64,000 bases of DNA from NCBI RefSeq assembly GCF_013032005.1, contig NZ_WQBE01000012.1:1-64000 (forward strand), written 5' to 3'. The notes beneath the pieces were generated by a model that did not search any database, had not been told where the DNA came from, and worked only from the letters and a program-made list of their open reading frames with translations. The position numbers were made by a program, and so were the translations under genes. The DNA is from Ruegeria atlantica. GTDB taxonomy: Bacteria > Pseudomonadota > Alphaproteobacteria > Rhodobacterales > Rhodobacteraceae. Shown here one piece after another: positions 42,122-51,459 of the stretch (within the stretch, counting starts at the first letter, position 1; every line of letters begins with the position of its first letter).

Positions 42122-43321
42122 TTACGCCACGACAGGGCGCGATCGCAAAAATAAGGCAAATCCGACGACCATCAAAACCAGGGCCAGCAGGAATGGCGCG
42201 CCGGGCAGGTAGATCGCCGCGTCAGGATTGGCAAAATGAGCGAACACGCTAGTCATCACCAGTGGCGAAATCACCATCGACAGCGCGTGCAGCGAGGTCA
42301 GCACACCCTGCAACTCACCTTGTTGCGAATCCGGGGTTGCGCGGGATGTCAGGGCCTGCAGGGCAGGGGTCACCACCGCACCGACTGCGGTAATCGGGAT
42401 CAGCATCAGAGCGATGAAGCCATTGGTCAGGAAAGCCAACAGCAGAAAGCTGACAACTTCGAAAGCCATACCGTAGATGATCGTTACCCTCTCACCCAGG
42501 TACCGGGTCGCGGGGCGGATCAGGCCACCTTGTACAGCGGCCATGCCGATCCCGTACACGCCCAGTGACAGACCGATCATTTGTGGTGACCAGCCAAAGC
42601 GCTCGGTTGTGAAATAGGCCCAGATTGCGGGGTAAACGTAGATGGACACCGAATAGAGGAAATAGACCCACAGCATCGGGCGGATGCCGGGTAAGGATGC
42701 GATGGCACGCAAAGAACTGACCGGATTGGCGCGGCGCAGGCTGAAGGCCCGGCGGGTTTTGTCGGTCACCGTTTCCGGCATGACCAGAAGGCCCGCCAGA
42801 AAAGTCAGCGCGGACAAGGCGGCTGCCGCCCAAAAAGGCGCGCGGGTTCCGTATTCGCTCAGCAACCCACCGATAACTGGGCCCAGCACAAACCCCACCC
42901 CGAAGGCGGCACCCAGCAGGCCAAAATTCGCCGCCTTTTCGTGCGGTTTCGAGACATCCGCCATGAACGCCGCCGCCGTGGCATGGGTGGCCGCGGTGAT
43001 GCCACCCACGATGCGCCCGACCAACAGCAACCAGATGCTGCCGGCAATCGCCATCACCACATAGTCCAGCGACATGACGAACAAGGACACCAACAGCACA
43101 GTGCGCCGGCCATAGGCGTCGGATAGGTTGCCCAGAATTGGCCCAAATACAAATTGCATCGCGGCAAAGGCGGTGCTGAGCACACCGCCCCAGATCGCTG
43201 CGTCGGCCAAAGTGCCGCCCTGAACCTCGATGATCAGCTCTGGCATGATGGGCAACACCAGACCGATGCCCATGGCGTCGATCATCACCGTGCCGAGTAC
43301 GAAGAGAAAAGGTAGACGCAT
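42122..43321 (-). CDS. MFS efflux transporter (TetA/DHA1-like)
   Basis: 399-residue transporter with twelve predicted helices. Motif A in loop 2-3 reads GPILGNLSDAYGRRTVLLVS, and motif C-like glycine/proline text GFVLGPVIGGLLSEYG lies in helix 5, both marks of drug:H+ antiporters of the TetA/DHA1 group. The start MRLPFLFVLGTVMIDAMG places helix 1 at the N-terminus; a longer frame to 43357 has no better ribosome binding site. Substrate unknown; a tetracycline claim is not justified from sequence alone. Confidence 0.88.
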   Translation of the reverse strand: MRLPFLFVLGTVMIDAMGIGLVLPIMPELIIEVQGGTLADAAIWGGVLSTAFAAMQFVFGPILGNLSDAYGRRTVLLVSLFVMSLDYVVMAIAGSIWLLLVGRIVGGITAATHATAAAFMADVSKPHEKAANFGLLGAAFGVGFVLGPVIGGLLSEYGTRAPFWAAAALSALTFLAGLLVMPETVTDKTRRAFSLRRANPVSSLRAIASLPGIRPMLWVYFLYSVSIYVYPAIWAYFTTERFGWSPQMIGLSLGVYGIGMAAVQGGLIRPATRYLGERVTIIYGMAFEVVSFLLLAFLTNGFIALMLIPITAVGAVVTPALQALTSRATPDSQQGELQGVLTSLHALSMVISPLVMTSVFAHFANPDAAIYLPGAPFLLALVLMVVGFALFLRSRPVVA

Positions 43322-43392
43322 AGAAACCGCTCGCGAGATTCGCCCGGACCCTATCACGCTTCGTTCACCTGTGAAGCACCTGTAACGTCAGG

Positions 43393-44115
43393 TCATGCCG
43401 CCGGTAATTTTTGTTCCAGATCGTCCAGAATTTCGGACAGAAGGCGGGGATGAGAGAAGAACGGAGAATGCGAGCTGTTGATTGTTGTCCGCAAATCTTC
43501 GGGCGCGACGTGGCTCATTTGTTCTTCGTATTCCCTTGGGATCGTATGGTCGTCCGTCGCGGTGATGTAAGCCTTGGGGACGCGCGCGAAATTATCTGCA
43601 ACGGACAGCGGGGTTTCCTGCGGTGCGATGGGCTGAGGGCACATGCGCGCAAGGGCATAGGGTACGGTTTCAGGTGCGCAATCGTGATAAAACAAATCTT
43701 GCACCATGTCTGGCCTGAACGTGTAGGACAGGCAATCGGTGGATTTTTCGACGGCATCAACGACCAGTTGGCGCGGGGCCCTTTTGCGCATCTCAATCAT
43801 CGAAAGGCCGTCTTGCGGAACATATGCGCACAGATAGATCAGGGCCCGCATTGCGTTCGGGGCCGCCTCGGCGGCGGCGCTGATGGGATAGCCGCCCCAG
43901 GAATGGCCAACGAGGATCGTTTTTGGAGTCGAAGCCGAAAGAACTGCATCTCGGCAACTGTCCAGCGTGACATCGGCAATCGGTGTTGGGTCCGAGCCGT
44001 GGCTGGGCAGGTCAATTGCGCGCGCCGTGTGACCCAGTGCCGTCAGGGCGGGAATGACATCACGCCAGCACCATGCGCCATGACACGATCCATGGATCAA
44101 CAGAAAATCTGCCAA
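43393..44115 (-). CDS. Alpha/beta hydrolase
   Basis: 240-residue alpha/beta hydrolase. HGSCHGAWCW (oxyanion loop, ~8-17), nucleophile elbow GHSWGG (Ser ~71), acid region ATDDHTIP and catalytic His in INSSHSPFFSHP (~213). The text HG.CHGAWCWRDVIPAL is typical of the esterase/salicylate-esterase-like (MES) subfamily. Follows pcaD by 12 bases on the same strand. Confidence 0.88.
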   Translation of the reverse strand: MADFLLIHGSCHGAWCWRDVIPALTALGHTARAIDLPSHGSDPTPIADVTLDSCRDAVLSASTPKTILVGHSWGGYPISAAAEAAPNAMRALIYLCAYVPQDGLSMIEMRKRAPRQLVVDAVEKSTDCLSYTFRPDMVQDLFYHDCAPETVPYALARMCPQPIAPQETPLSVADNFARVPKAYITATDDHTIPREYEEQMSHVAPEDLRTTINSSHSPFFSHPRLLSEILDDLEQKLPAA

Positions 44116-44127
44116 AACAGTGCTCCT

Positions 44128-44916
44128 TCAAATATGTCCAATATCGGTCAGAAAATTACGCAGCAGGGCGGCGTATTCCGCCGGTTGTTCAACACAGGGC
44201 AGGTGACCGGCCCGGCGCATCAATTCGAATTTCGAGCCAGGGATAAGTTCAACGGTTTCGCGCACCAGATCCGGAGGGGTCGAGCCGTCCTCGCTGCCGG
44301 CAATGCCCAGCGTCGGCAGGCGCAAACCGCTGGTGGGGGTGTAGAAATCCGTGCCCGAAATCGCCGCGCAGCAACCCAGATAACCGTCAACGGGCTGTCG
44401 CACCATCATGTTGCGCCACAGCAAGTGTCCCGGCTCTGAGCAGAAATTTTTGGAAAACCACCGATCCATCGTCGCATCGGCCAGCGCTTCGATACCGCCT
44501 TGGCGCACCGCATCCATACGGTCCTGCCAGATTGAAGGGATGCCGATCTTGGCGGCGGTGTTCGACAGGACCAGCGCGCGGATTTGATCCATACGCTTTA
44601 CCGCCAATCCCTGCGCGATCAAACCGCCGATGGACAGGCCGACAAAGACGCAATCGCGAACGTCCAACAGATCCAGCAATGCCTCGGCATCGCGCACCAG
44701 CGCGCCCATGGAATACGGGGCAGGCGGTTGTGACGACAGGCCATGCCCGCGCTTGTCATAGCGAATGATCCGTAAACCGGCAGGCAGATGCGGCAGCATC
44801 GCGTCCCAAAGGCGCAGGTCGGTTCCTAGCGAGTTGGCAAAAACAATGGGCGCGCCGTTTGGATCACCATCGACGCGATAGTGCAGCTGCACTTCTCCAA
44901 TATCTGCGATCTGCAT
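44128..44916 (-). CDS. pcaD: 3-oxoadipate enol-lactonase (PcaD-like)
   Basis: 262-residue alpha/beta hydrolase closely matching PcaD, which opens beta-ketoadipate enol-lactone. Motifs: FANSLGTDLRLWDAMLP (~28-44), YDKRGHGLS, nucleophile GLSIGG (Ser ~101), TDFYTPTSGLRLPTLGIAG-like acid region, and AGHLPCVEQP with the catalytic His. Start ATG 44916 (MQIADIGEVQLHYRVDG) is where the family begins. No other pca gene is within the window, so it is either an orphan enzyme or a PcaD-like hydrolase of different use. Confidence 0.85.
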   Translation of the reverse strand: MQIADIGEVQLHYRVDGDPNGAPIVFANSLGTDLRLWDAMLPHLPAGLRIIRYDKRGHGLSSQPPAPYSMGALVRDAEALLDLLDVRDCVFVGLSIGGLIAQGLAVKRMDQIRALVLSNTAAKIGIPSIWQDRMDAVRQGGIEALADATMDRWFSKNFCSEPGHLLWRNMMVRQPVDGYLGCCAAISGTDFYTPTSGLRLPTLGIAGSEDGSTPPDLVRETVELIPGSKFELMRRAGHLPCVEQPAEYAALLRNFLTDIGHI

Positions 44917-44975
44917 GACACAATCCCCTGTCGTCATACTTTAAGGAATCAGGTTGACCCAAACATTGATCAATG

Positions 44976-45950
44976 TCAGGTCAGGAATTCCAGCGCTTTT
45001 CCAAAGACTTCCGGGTCCACATTGCCCCCCGAGGCCACGACGATCACCGCGTCGCCTTCGATTTTTTCCTTGCGGAAAAGGGCAGAAGCCAACGATACCG
45101 CGCCGCCCGGTTCTAGCACGATTTTCAAACGCAGAAAGGCCAGAGCCATCGCACGCATGGCTTCCTCTTCAGTGACCGATAGCCCCGGACCACACAAGCG
45201 GCTGAGAATTGGAAAGGTAATCTGTCCGGGCTGCGGCGTCAGGATCGCGTCACAGATATTGCCCGCAGTTTCAGCATTGGCCTGAATTTGACCGCTGGCC
45301 AATGAGCGTTTGACGTCGTCGAACCCTTCGGGCTCACAGGGGCGGGCGCGCAAACCGGGTGCGTGACCTTCCAACGCCAGAGCGATCCCTGAAGTCAGCC
45401 CGCCGCCACCGCAGCAGACCAAAACATCGCCTTGCTTAACGCCCATTTCGGCGGCCTGCCGAACAAGCTCCAGCCCGGTGGTGCCCTGACCGGCGATTAC
45501 CTGCGGTTCATCATAAGGGCGGATCAGGGTCAGGCCGCGTTCGGTAGCCAGGGATTCGCCAATCTCTTCGCGGCTTTCGTTTGCGCGATCATACAGGACG
45601 ACCTCGCCCCCCAGTGCGCGGGTGTTGTCGATCTTCAACTGGGGCGCGTCCGAGGGCATGATGATCACTGACGAAATGCCGTGCCGTGCTGCCGCCAAAG
45701 CCACGCCCTGCGCGTGATTGCCCGAGGAATAGGCGATCACGCCGCGCTGTCGGTCCTGTGCGTTCAGCGCCGAGATCGCCGACCACGCGCCACGGAACTT
45801 GAAGCTGCCCGTATGTTGCAGACATTCGGGCTTTACCAGCACCCGACGACCGGCCAGGTCATCCAGAAACGGCGAGGTGAGCAGCGGTGTTTCCCGAATG
45901 TGACCACGCAGCCGATCGGCGGCGGCTTCGATCATCTCCAAAGTGCTCAT
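44976..45950 (-). CDS. Threonine/serine dehydratase-like PLP enzyme
   Basis: 324-residue fold-type II PLP enzyme. LQHTGSFKFRGAW carries the PLP lysine (~51), SSGNHAQGVA (~79) the asparagine loop, and VCCGGGGLTSG (~180) the phosphate-binding glycines. No C-terminal ACT regulatory domain, so it is the catabolic or serine-racemase-like type (threonine ammonia-lyase or 3-hydroxyaspartate dehydratase are possible). Start overlaps the hydrolase stop (ATGA). Confidence 0.88.
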   Translation of the reverse strand: MSTLEMIEAAADRLRGHIRETPLLTSPFLDDLAGRRVLVKPECLQHTGSFKFRGAWSAISALNAQDRQRGVIAYSSGNHAQGVALAAARHGISSVIIMPSDAPQLKIDNTRALGGEVVLYDRANESREEIGESLATERGLTLIRPYDEPQVIAGQGTTGLELVRQAAEMGVKQGDVLVCCGGGGLTSGIALALEGHAPGLRARPCEPEGFDDVKRSLASGQIQANAETAGNICDAILTPQPGQITFPILSRLCGPGLSVTEEEAMRAMALAFLRLKIVLEPGGAVSLASALFRKEKIEGDAVIVVASGGNVDPEVFGKALEFLT

Positions 45951-46774
45951 ACGGTATCCAATGCTTTGCGGATAAAGGCCAAAGACTGCGGTTCGTCCAG
46001 AAACGGCACATGGCCGCGATCCGGTATTTCTGCTGAGATAAGATCGGGGTGGCGCTTGTGCATCTCGACCAGCGTATCCTTGCCGAGAACATCCGAATTT
46101 GCGCCCCGAATGACACCTGTCGGAATATCGCGCAAGGCTTCGAAGAACATCCACAAATCAGGAAATTTGCCCGCAGCGGTTTGTTCCAGTAATGCAGTGC
46201 GCAAGCCCGGATCATAGCGCAAAGTCAGGCCATCGTCGGTCAGTTCGTATTGGATTTCCGCCTGCTGCCGCCACCGGTCCAGCGAAACCCCGGGGAATTG
46301 CTGTTCCATCACCTGCTGTAAGATTTTCGCGGCCTCGTCATAGGTTTTTGAAGTCGGCTGTTTGCCTACATAATCCGTGATCTTGGCAATACCTACAGGG
46401 TCGATCACAGGGCCGACATCATTCAGAATCACTCCGGACAGCCGTTCGGGATGACTGACGGCCAGCGCCATGGCAATCAACCCACCGCGCGAAGTGCCTA
46501 AGACAACCACACGGTCCAATCTGAGATGATCCAGCAATTCGATCACATCAAGGGATTCGCGAACGATGTTATAGTTCATGTAGTCCGGGTCATGATCCGA
46601 TTGCCCGCGCCCCCGGTAATCCATGGTGATCATCCGCACATCGGTGATATGTGGCGCCAGGAACGCGAAATCCTGGCTGTTGCGGGTCAGCCCAGCAAGG
46701 CACAGCACCGGAGTACCGGCACCGATGTCATCGAAGAAAAGGCGCCTGTCATCAGACGTGGTGAAAAAAGCCAT
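45947..46774 (-). CDS. Alpha/beta hydrolase
   Basis: 275-residue alpha/beta hydrolase. VLCLAGLTRNSQDF (oxyanion), MDYRGRGQSDHDPDY, nucleophile GTSRGG (Ser ~93), acid near NSDVLG and His in PDRGHVPFLDEP (~255). Lies in a coupled three-gene operon between a haloacid dehalogenase (stop shares a base with its start at 46774) and a PLP dehydratase. Substrate not evident. Confidence 0.88.
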   Translation of the reverse strand: MAFFTTSDDRRLFFDDIGAGTPVLCLAGLTRNSQDFAFLAPHITDVRMITMDYRGRGQSDHDPDYMNYNIVRESLDVIELLDHLRLDRVVVLGTSRGGLIAMALAVSHPERLSGVILNDVGPVIDPVGIAKITDYVGKQPTSKTYDEAAKILQQVMEQQFPGVSLDRWRQQAEIQYELTDDGLTLRYDPGLRTALLEQTAAGKFPDLWMFFEALRDIPTGVIRGANSDVLGKDTLVEMHKRHPDLISAEIPDRGHVPFLDEPQSLAFIRKALDTV

Positions 46775-47460
46775 TAAACTCCGGCCAGTTGAGGGATCGT
46801 TGTCAGGTCGGACAGAACATGTGCGGGCGTCCATGGCAAGCGATCCATTGGCTCATCTGCACGATTAACCCAGGCGGTTACGAACCCGTACCCGCTGGCC
46901 CCGGCGGCGTCCCACCCGTTCGAGCTGACAAAAAGTACCTCGTCACGGGCACAGTCGAAACGCTGCTGCACCAGATCGTAAACACTGGAATGAGGTTTGA
47001 AGGCGCCAACACTTTCGACTGACAGCACGTCGTCCAGCACGCCGCCGATTCCTGCCGATTGCACCGCACCATCCAGCATGGGCGGCGACCCGTTGGACAG
47101 AATCGCGGTGTTCAGACCGCCCTCTTTCAGGGCGGTCAGCATCTGGGGCACTTCCGGATAGGCCTGCAATTCCCAATACAGGTCCAGCAGACGTTGGCGC
47201 AGGGTGGGATCGCCCTCAAGCCCGGTGGCGTCCAACGCCCAGTCCAGCCCGTCTTGCGTGACATCCCAGAAATCGGAATGGGCATCGGTGATCGCGCGCA
47301 GCCAAGTGTATTGCAACTGTTTCAGCCTCCAATGATTTGCCAATTCGGGCCATTTCTGTTGCAGCTTCTCGAACCCTGGCTCGGATGCGGCTTGCCGCGC
47401 GGCGGCGGCAACGTCGAACAGCGTGCCATAGGCATCGAATACGCAAGTGGTGATCGGCAT
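46774..47460 (-). CDS. Haloacid dehalogenase, type II
   Basis: 228-residue HAD-superfamily hydrolase of the L-2-haloacid dehalogenase type: FDAYGTLFD (nucleophile Asp ~8), Arg in LQYTWLRAI, AILSNGSPPML (Ser/Asn), KPHSSVYDLV (Lys) and VSSNGWDAAGA, the full active-site set of type II enzymes. It converts (S)-2-haloacids to (R)-2-hydroxyacids. Start ATG 47460 is preceded by GAGGGGA. First gene of the operon with the hydrolase and dehydratase. Confidence 0.93.
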   Translation of the reverse strand: MPITTCVFDAYGTLFDVAAAARQAASEPGFEKLQQKWPELANHWRLKQLQYTWLRAITDAHSDFWDVTQDGLDWALDATGLEGDPTLRQRLLDLYWELQAYPEVPQMLTALKEGGLNTAILSNGSPPMLDGAVQSAGIGGVLDDVLSVESVGAFKPHSSVYDLVQQRFDCARDEVLFVSSNGWDAAGASGYGFVTAWVNRADEPMDRLPWTPAHVLSDLTTIPQLAGV

Positions 47461-47587
47461 CAATTCCCCTCCCTCATTCGCGCGCAGGTTGGCACAAGTG
47501 ATGCAGGCACAAAAGGGGGGAGGGTTTACAATAGCGCGTTACCACCTAGGGTTGGCCGCTCAATTTCTTAACGGCCGGAGGCCACCT

Positions 47588-48016
47588 ATGACTGAGATCA
47601 AACAAGGCGACACGGTTCGCATCCATTACAAGGGTACTTTGTTGGACGGAAACGTGTTCGATAGTTCCGAAGGGCGCGACCCGCTGGAATTTGTGGTTGG
47701 GTCCGGTCAAATCATTCCCGGTCTGGATACGGCTATGCCCGGCCTGACAACGGGTGAGAAAAAACGGGTCGAGATCGCCTGCGTGGATGCCTATGGCCCG
47801 ATCAACCCGGCGATGCGGCAGCAGATCCCCCGCGAAGGGATACCGGATGACATCCCGCTTGAGCCCGGCACTCAGCTACAGATGCAGACACCGGATGGGC
47901 AAGCGCTGCCTGTGACGGTGGTGGAGGTGGATGACGCAACCGTCACGCTGGACGCCAATCACCCGTTGGCCGGTCAGGATCTGATTTTTGATATCGAGGT
48001 TGTTTCAATCAACTGA
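47588..48016 (+). CDS. FKBP-type peptidyl-prolyl isomerase, SlyD-like
   Basis: 142-residue FKBP with an inserted IF (chaperone) domain. The FKBP part shows VRIHYKGTLLDGNVFDSS and FVVGSGQIIPGLDTAMPGLTTGEKKRVE; residues ~70-115 (YGPINPAMRQQIPREGIPDD) are the IF insertion. The C-terminal metal-binding His-rich tail of E. coli SlyD is missing. Start ATG 47588 has GGAGG upstream at 47577-47581. Cytosolic folding helper. Confidence 0.93.
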   Translation: MTEIKQGDTVRIHYKGTLLDGNVFDSSEGRDPLEFVVGSGQIIPGLDTAMPGLTTGEKKRVEIACVDAYGPINPAMRQQIPREGIPDDIPLEPGTQLQMQTPDGQALPVTVVEVDDATVTLDANHPLAGQDLIFDIEVVSIN

Positions 48017-48036
48017 CAACTGTGGGCCAGCGTGTT

Positions 48037-48062
48037 GGATCAGCCTGAAATCAGGCTGGTCC
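48037..48062. terminator. Long inverted repeat after slyD-like gene
   Basis: An 11-bp stem (48037-48047 with 48052-48062, one G-U pair) around an AAAT loop. It lies 20 bases after the slyD-like stop and overlaps the 3' end of a minus-strand small gene. No T-run follows on either strand, so it is a probable but weak bidirectional terminator. Confidence 0.4.
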
Positions 48063-48225
48063 AGGATGTGAGAGTGGTGCGGACTTCTGCCTGTGTGAAG
48101 AACACAAACAGCATCAGCAGCGTGGTCAGGGCCAGCAATGCGATCCGGCCGCGTTGCCCCAGAAAACCCGATTTGCGCCGGGATGCCCGTGTGGTGGTGG
48201 CGATGATTTGTTCTGCTTTGCTCAT
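48040..48225 (-). CDS. Small single-span membrane protein, unknown function
   Basis: 61-residue open frame: a basic N-terminus (RASRRKSGFLGQRGR), one hydrophobic helix (IALLALTTLLMLFVFF, ~28-43) and a short polar tail. Composition is that of a real N-in membrane protein. It follows fabI on the same strand by 59 bases, so it may be the last gene of the fab operon. The Shine-Dalgarno is weak and no family is recognised. Confidence 0.6.
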   Translation of the reverse strand: MSKAEQIIATTTRASRRKSGFLGQRGRIALLALTTLLMLFVFFTQAEVRTTLTSWTSLISG

Positions 48226-48284
48226 GCCGCTATCACTGCCCGGAAAAGATGGTTAAATCTTGGCGCGGACAGGGAAAGATCAGG

Positions 48285-49076
48285 TCACATGTGATCGGGT
48301 TGTGGCATGCCCAGAACGTGGAAGCCACCGTCCACCCGAATGATCTCGCCCGAGGTGCAAGACCCCGCGTCCGAAGTCAGGTAAACTGCAGTGCCACCGA
48401 CGGCTTCGAGCGTTGCGTTCGCGCGCATCGGTGCGTTCTGATCGCAGAACTTGTAGGTCTTGCGCGCGCCGCCGATGGCCGCACCTGCCAGCGTTTTCAT
48501 CGGGCCGGGCGAGATGGCGTTCACTCGGATGCCTTCGGGGCCCAGATCATTGGCCAGATAGCGTGTCGCCGATTCCAGTGCTGCCTTGGCCACGCCCATG
48601 ACGTTGTAGTTTGGCACAACGCGGTTCGAACCCTGATAGGTCAGCGTCAGCAGTGAACCGCCATTGTCCTTCATCAACGGGTAAGCGCGGCGCGCAACCT
48701 CGATAAACGAATAGGCAGACACATCCATGGAGTGTTTGAAATTCGCCCGCGTGGTGTTGAGGAACCGGCCCGTCAGCTCGGATTTGTCCGAGTAGGCAAT
48801 CGCGTGAACTACGAAGTCGATGCTAGGCCAGCGCGCGCCCAGCTCATCGAAAGCACGGTCCAAAGATTCGTCGTCGGTGACATCCGCATCCACCATGAAA
48901 TCGCTGCCCAGGCTTTGCGCCAATGGCTCCAGCCGCTTACCGAACGCTTCGCCCTGATAGGTGAACGCCAGTTCTGCGCCGGCTTCGTGCATGGCCTTGG
49001 CAATGCCCCATGCAATCGAGCGGTCATTTGCCACGCCCATGATCAGGCCGCGTTTGCCCTTTAGAGTATCCGACAT
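48285..49076 (-). CDS. fabI: Enoyl-[acyl-carrier-protein] reductase (NADH) FabI
   Basis: 263-residue short-chain-dehydrogenase-like FabI that does the last reduction in fatty acid elongation. GLIMGVANDRSIAWGIAKAM (NAD site), VHAIAYSD and the Y-x6-K catalytic pair in YNVMGVAKAALES are present; FISEVARRAYPLM-like text also fits. ATG 49076 is taken as start, 5 bases after fabB; a GTG at 49085 overlaps fabB. Last gene of fabA-fabB-fabI. Confidence 0.95.
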   Translation of the reverse strand: MSDTLKGKRGLIMGVANDRSIAWGIAKAMHEAGAELAFTYQGEAFGKRLEPLAQSLGSDFMVDADVTDDESLDRAFDELGARWPSIDFVVHAIAYSDKSELTGRFLNTTRANFKHSMDVSAYSFIEVARRAYPLMKDNGGSLLTLTYQGSNRVVPNYNVMGVAKAALESATRYLANDLGPEGIRVNAISPGPMKTLAGAAIGGARKTYKFCDQNAPMRANATLEAVGGTAVYLTSDAGSCTSGEIIRVDGGFHVLGMPQPDHM

Positions 49077-49081
49077 CGTAT

Positions 49082-50311
49082 TCACCCGTTATACTTTGAC
49101 AGAACCATGGACCCGTTGGTGCCACCAAAGCCGAAGCTGTTGGTCATCACGCTGTCCAAGCCTGCGTTTTCAACTACTTGAGTTGCAATTTCACCGGGCA
49201 GGATGCCTTCGGCAAGTGTGTCGACATTGATCGACGGAGTAATGAAATCATGGTGCAGCATCAGCAGGCAGAACACCGCCTCAAGCGCACCTGCGGCACC
49301 CTGTGCGTGGCCCGTCATCGACTTGGTCGATGAAATCGGGGGCACGTTGCCTTCGCCAAAGATACGGCGCACGGCCTCAACCTCACCCACGTCGCCGACC
49401 GGGGTCGAGGTGCCGTGGGCGTTGATGTATCCGACCTTGCGGCCTTCGGGCAGGGTCGACAGGGCCAAGCGCATCGCGCGTTCACCTCCCTCACCGGACG
49501 GGGCCACCATGTCGTGGCCGTCCGAGGTCGCAGCGTACCCAGTCACTTCGGCATAAATCTTGGCACCGCGGGCCAGCGCGTGCTCCAGATCCTCAAGCAC
49601 GACGATGCCGCCACCGCCCGAGATCACGAACCCGTCGCGATTCTGGTCGAACGCGCGCGAGGCTTTGTCGGGCGTGTCGTTGTATTTCGAGGACATTGCG
49701 CCCATCGCGTCGAACAGGCAGGATAGGGTCCAGTCTAGTTCTTCACCGCCGCCGGCGAACATAACGTCCTGTTTGCCCAGCATGATCTGTTCGGCCGCGT
49801 TGCCGATGCAATGCAGCGAGGTCGAACAGGCCGATGTGATCGAATAGTTGATGCCTTTGATCTTAAACGCGGTTGCCAAGTTCGCGGAAATCGTCGAGCA
49901 CATGCATTTCGGAACCGCAAAGGGGCCGATGCGTTTGGTTGCGCCGGTTTTCAGCACCGTCTGATGCGCGGTCAGCATGGCGCTGGTCGACGGGCCGCCC
50001 GATCCGGCGACAAGCCCGGTGCGTGGGTTTTGAACCTGATCCTCGGTCAGGCCTGAATCTGCAATTGCCTGGGTCATGGCAATATGGGCATAGGCCGCGC
50101 CGGGCCCCATGAAGCGCAGGGTGCGCTTGTCTACATGCTCGGACACATCAATATCCAGCGATCCGGCGATTTGGCTGCGAAAGCCATGTTCGACCATCTG
50201 CTCATTGGCCACGATGCCGGATTTACCGGCCTTGAGTGAGGCCAGAACCTCTTCGGCATTGTTCCCGATGGAAGAGACAACCCCCAGACCGGTGACAACT
50301 ACTCGACGCAT
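49082..50311 (-). CDS. fabB: 3-oxoacyl-[acyl-carrier-protein] synthase I FabB
   Basis: 409-residue condensing enzyme. The catalytic Cys is in [11 protein letters not shown], the two His in [12 protein letters not shown] and [13 protein letters not shown], so the Cys-His-His triad is intact. Together with FabA it makes unsaturated fatty acids under aerobic or anaerobic conditions. Begins [16 protein letters not shown]. It starts 31 bases after fabA. Confidence 0.96.
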   Translation of the reverse strand: MRRVVVTGLGVVSSIGNNAEEVLASLKAGKSGIVANEQMVEHGFRSQIAGSLDIDVSEHVDKRTLRFMGPGAAYAHIAMTQAIADSGLTEDQVQNPRTGLVAGSGGPSTSAMLTAHQTVLKTGATKRIGPFAVPKCMCSTISANLATAFKIKGINYSITSACSTSLHCIGNAAEQIMLGKQDVMFAGGGEELDWTLSCLFDAMGAMSSKYNDTPDKASRAFDQNRDGFVISGGGGIVVLEDLEHALARGAKIYAEVTGYAATSDGHDMVAPSGEGGERAMRLALSTLPEGRKVGYINAHGTSTPVGDVGEVEAVRRIFGEGNVPPISSTKSMTGHAQGAAGALEAVFCLLMLHHDFITPSINVDTLAEGILPGEIATQVVENAGLDSVMTNSFGFGGTNGSMVLSKYNG

Positions 50312-50342
50312 GTGCGTGCTCCTTATTTCAAGCCAGTCCGGC

Positions 50343-50852
50343 TTAGGCTTCGGACAGAACGACTTTCATATCTTTGACGTCGTAAATCATTTCGCCGTCC
50401 GCTTCGACGATACCATCTGCCACGCCCATCGTCAGACGGCGAGTCTGGATCGCTTTCTTGAAATCAATCTTGTAGGTCAGCATTTTACGGTCCGGGCGCA
50501 CCATGCCGGTCAGTTTGACCTCGCCCACGCCCACCGCCATGCCGCGCCCCTGCCAGCCACGCCAGCCCAGGTTGAAGCCGGTAAGCTGCCACAGACCGTC
50601 CAGCCCAAGACATCCAGGCATGATTGGGTTGCCGGGGAAGTGGCAGTCAAAGAACCACAGGTCCGGGGTAATATCGAATTCGGCCAGCACATGGCCTTTT
50701 CCGTGCGCACCGCCATCTTCCGAAATGTCGGTGATGCGGTCCATCATCAGCATCGGCGGAGCAGGTAGCTGCGCGTTACCGGGGCCGAATAACTCGCCAC
50801 GGGCGCATTTCAGCAGATCGTCTTTGTCAAAGCTGCTCGGGAATTGGGCCAT
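50343..50852 (-). CDS. fabA: 3-hydroxydecanoyl-[acyl-carrier-protein] dehydratase/isomerase FabA
   Basis: 169-residue FabA, close to the 172 residues of E. coli. His71 and Asp85 ([22 protein letters not shown] region) match His70/Asp84. It introduces the cis double bond for unsaturated fatty acids. Start ATG 50852 has AGGAGAGG upstream; longer frames extend into the promoter region. First gene of fabA-fabB-fabI and divergent from irr. Confidence 0.96.
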   Translation of the reverse strand: MAQFPSSFDKDDLLKCARGELFGPGNAQLPAPPMLMMDRITDISEDGGAHGKGHVLAEFDITPDLWFFDCHFPGNPIMPGCLGLDGLWQLTGFNLGWRGWQGRGMAVGVGEVKLTGMVRPDRKMLTYKIDFKKAIQTRRLTMGVADGIVEADGEMIYDVKDMKVVLSEA

Positions 50853-50981
50853 TCTGCCGCCTCTCCTGCCAGGGGTCCGTTTATCTAATCTGGCCTCACC
50901 TAGCACCCGTATGCAAGGTCCTGCAAGAGCGGTCGCCCACATCATGTTGTGTTCAGGGCATTCTTTGCGAATGAATTTCAT

Positions 50982-51010
50982 TTGAAATTGCCTGGCCGGA
51001 ACACTTATAT
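50982..51010 (+). promoter_or_regulatory. Putative irr promoter
   Basis: TTGAAA (50982-50987), 17-bp spacer, TTATAT (51005-51010), 30 bp upstream of the irr start. A short dyad GTTC-N6-GAAC follows at about 51014-51027 and might be an autoregulatory site. By consensus only. Confidence 0.45.
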
Positions 51011-51040
51011 ATAGTTCAGAAAAGAACAGGTATCGGATTC

Positions 51041-51457
51041 ATGACACCTCAGAGCCAAAACATAGCGACTTCCTGGTTGGTTGACGCAGGATTACGCCCG
51101 ACGCGTCAGCGCGTTGCCTTGGCCGAATTGCTGGTGGGCGACGGTAAACATCGTCATGTCACAGCCGAAAGCCTGTTTGATGCGGCCAAGAAAAACGGCG
51201 ATGCTGTTTCACTGGCGACCGTGTACAACACCCTGCGCGCGTTTTGCGACGCCGGGGTGCTGCAGGAAATCACGGTGGATGGGTCTAAAAGCTATTTCGA
51301 CACCAACACCCATGATCACCCCCACTTTTTCTGGGAGGATGAAAGCCGCCTAAGCGATGCGCCCTCGGATCAATTGGTGATTCAGCGCTTGCCCGAGGCA
51401 CCCGAAGGGGTTGAAATCGCATCGGTCGACGTCGTGATCCGCCTGCGAAAAAAATAA
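51041..51457 (+). CDS. irr: Fur-family iron response regulator Irr
   Basis: 138-residue Fur-family protein of the Irr type. DAGLRPTRQRVALAELL and the recognition helix VSLATVYNTLRAFCDAGVL form the DNA-binding part; the HDHPHF segment (~100-105) followed by FWEDESRLSDAP is the Irr heme/metal region, and Fur's zinc cysteines are missing. The N-terminal heme-regulatory GCPW motif of Bradyrhizobium Irr is absent. Controls iron and heme genes in Alphaproteobacteria. Divergent from fabA, a common Rhodobacterales arrangement as I recall. Confidence 0.92.
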   Translation: MTPQSQNIATSWLVDAGLRPTRQRVALAELLVGDGKHRHVTAESLFDAAKKNGDAVSLATVYNTLRAFCDAGVLQEITVDGSKSYFDTNTHDHPHFFWEDESRLSDAPSDQLVIQRLPEAPEGVEIASVDVVIRLRKK

Positions 51458-51459
51458 TC

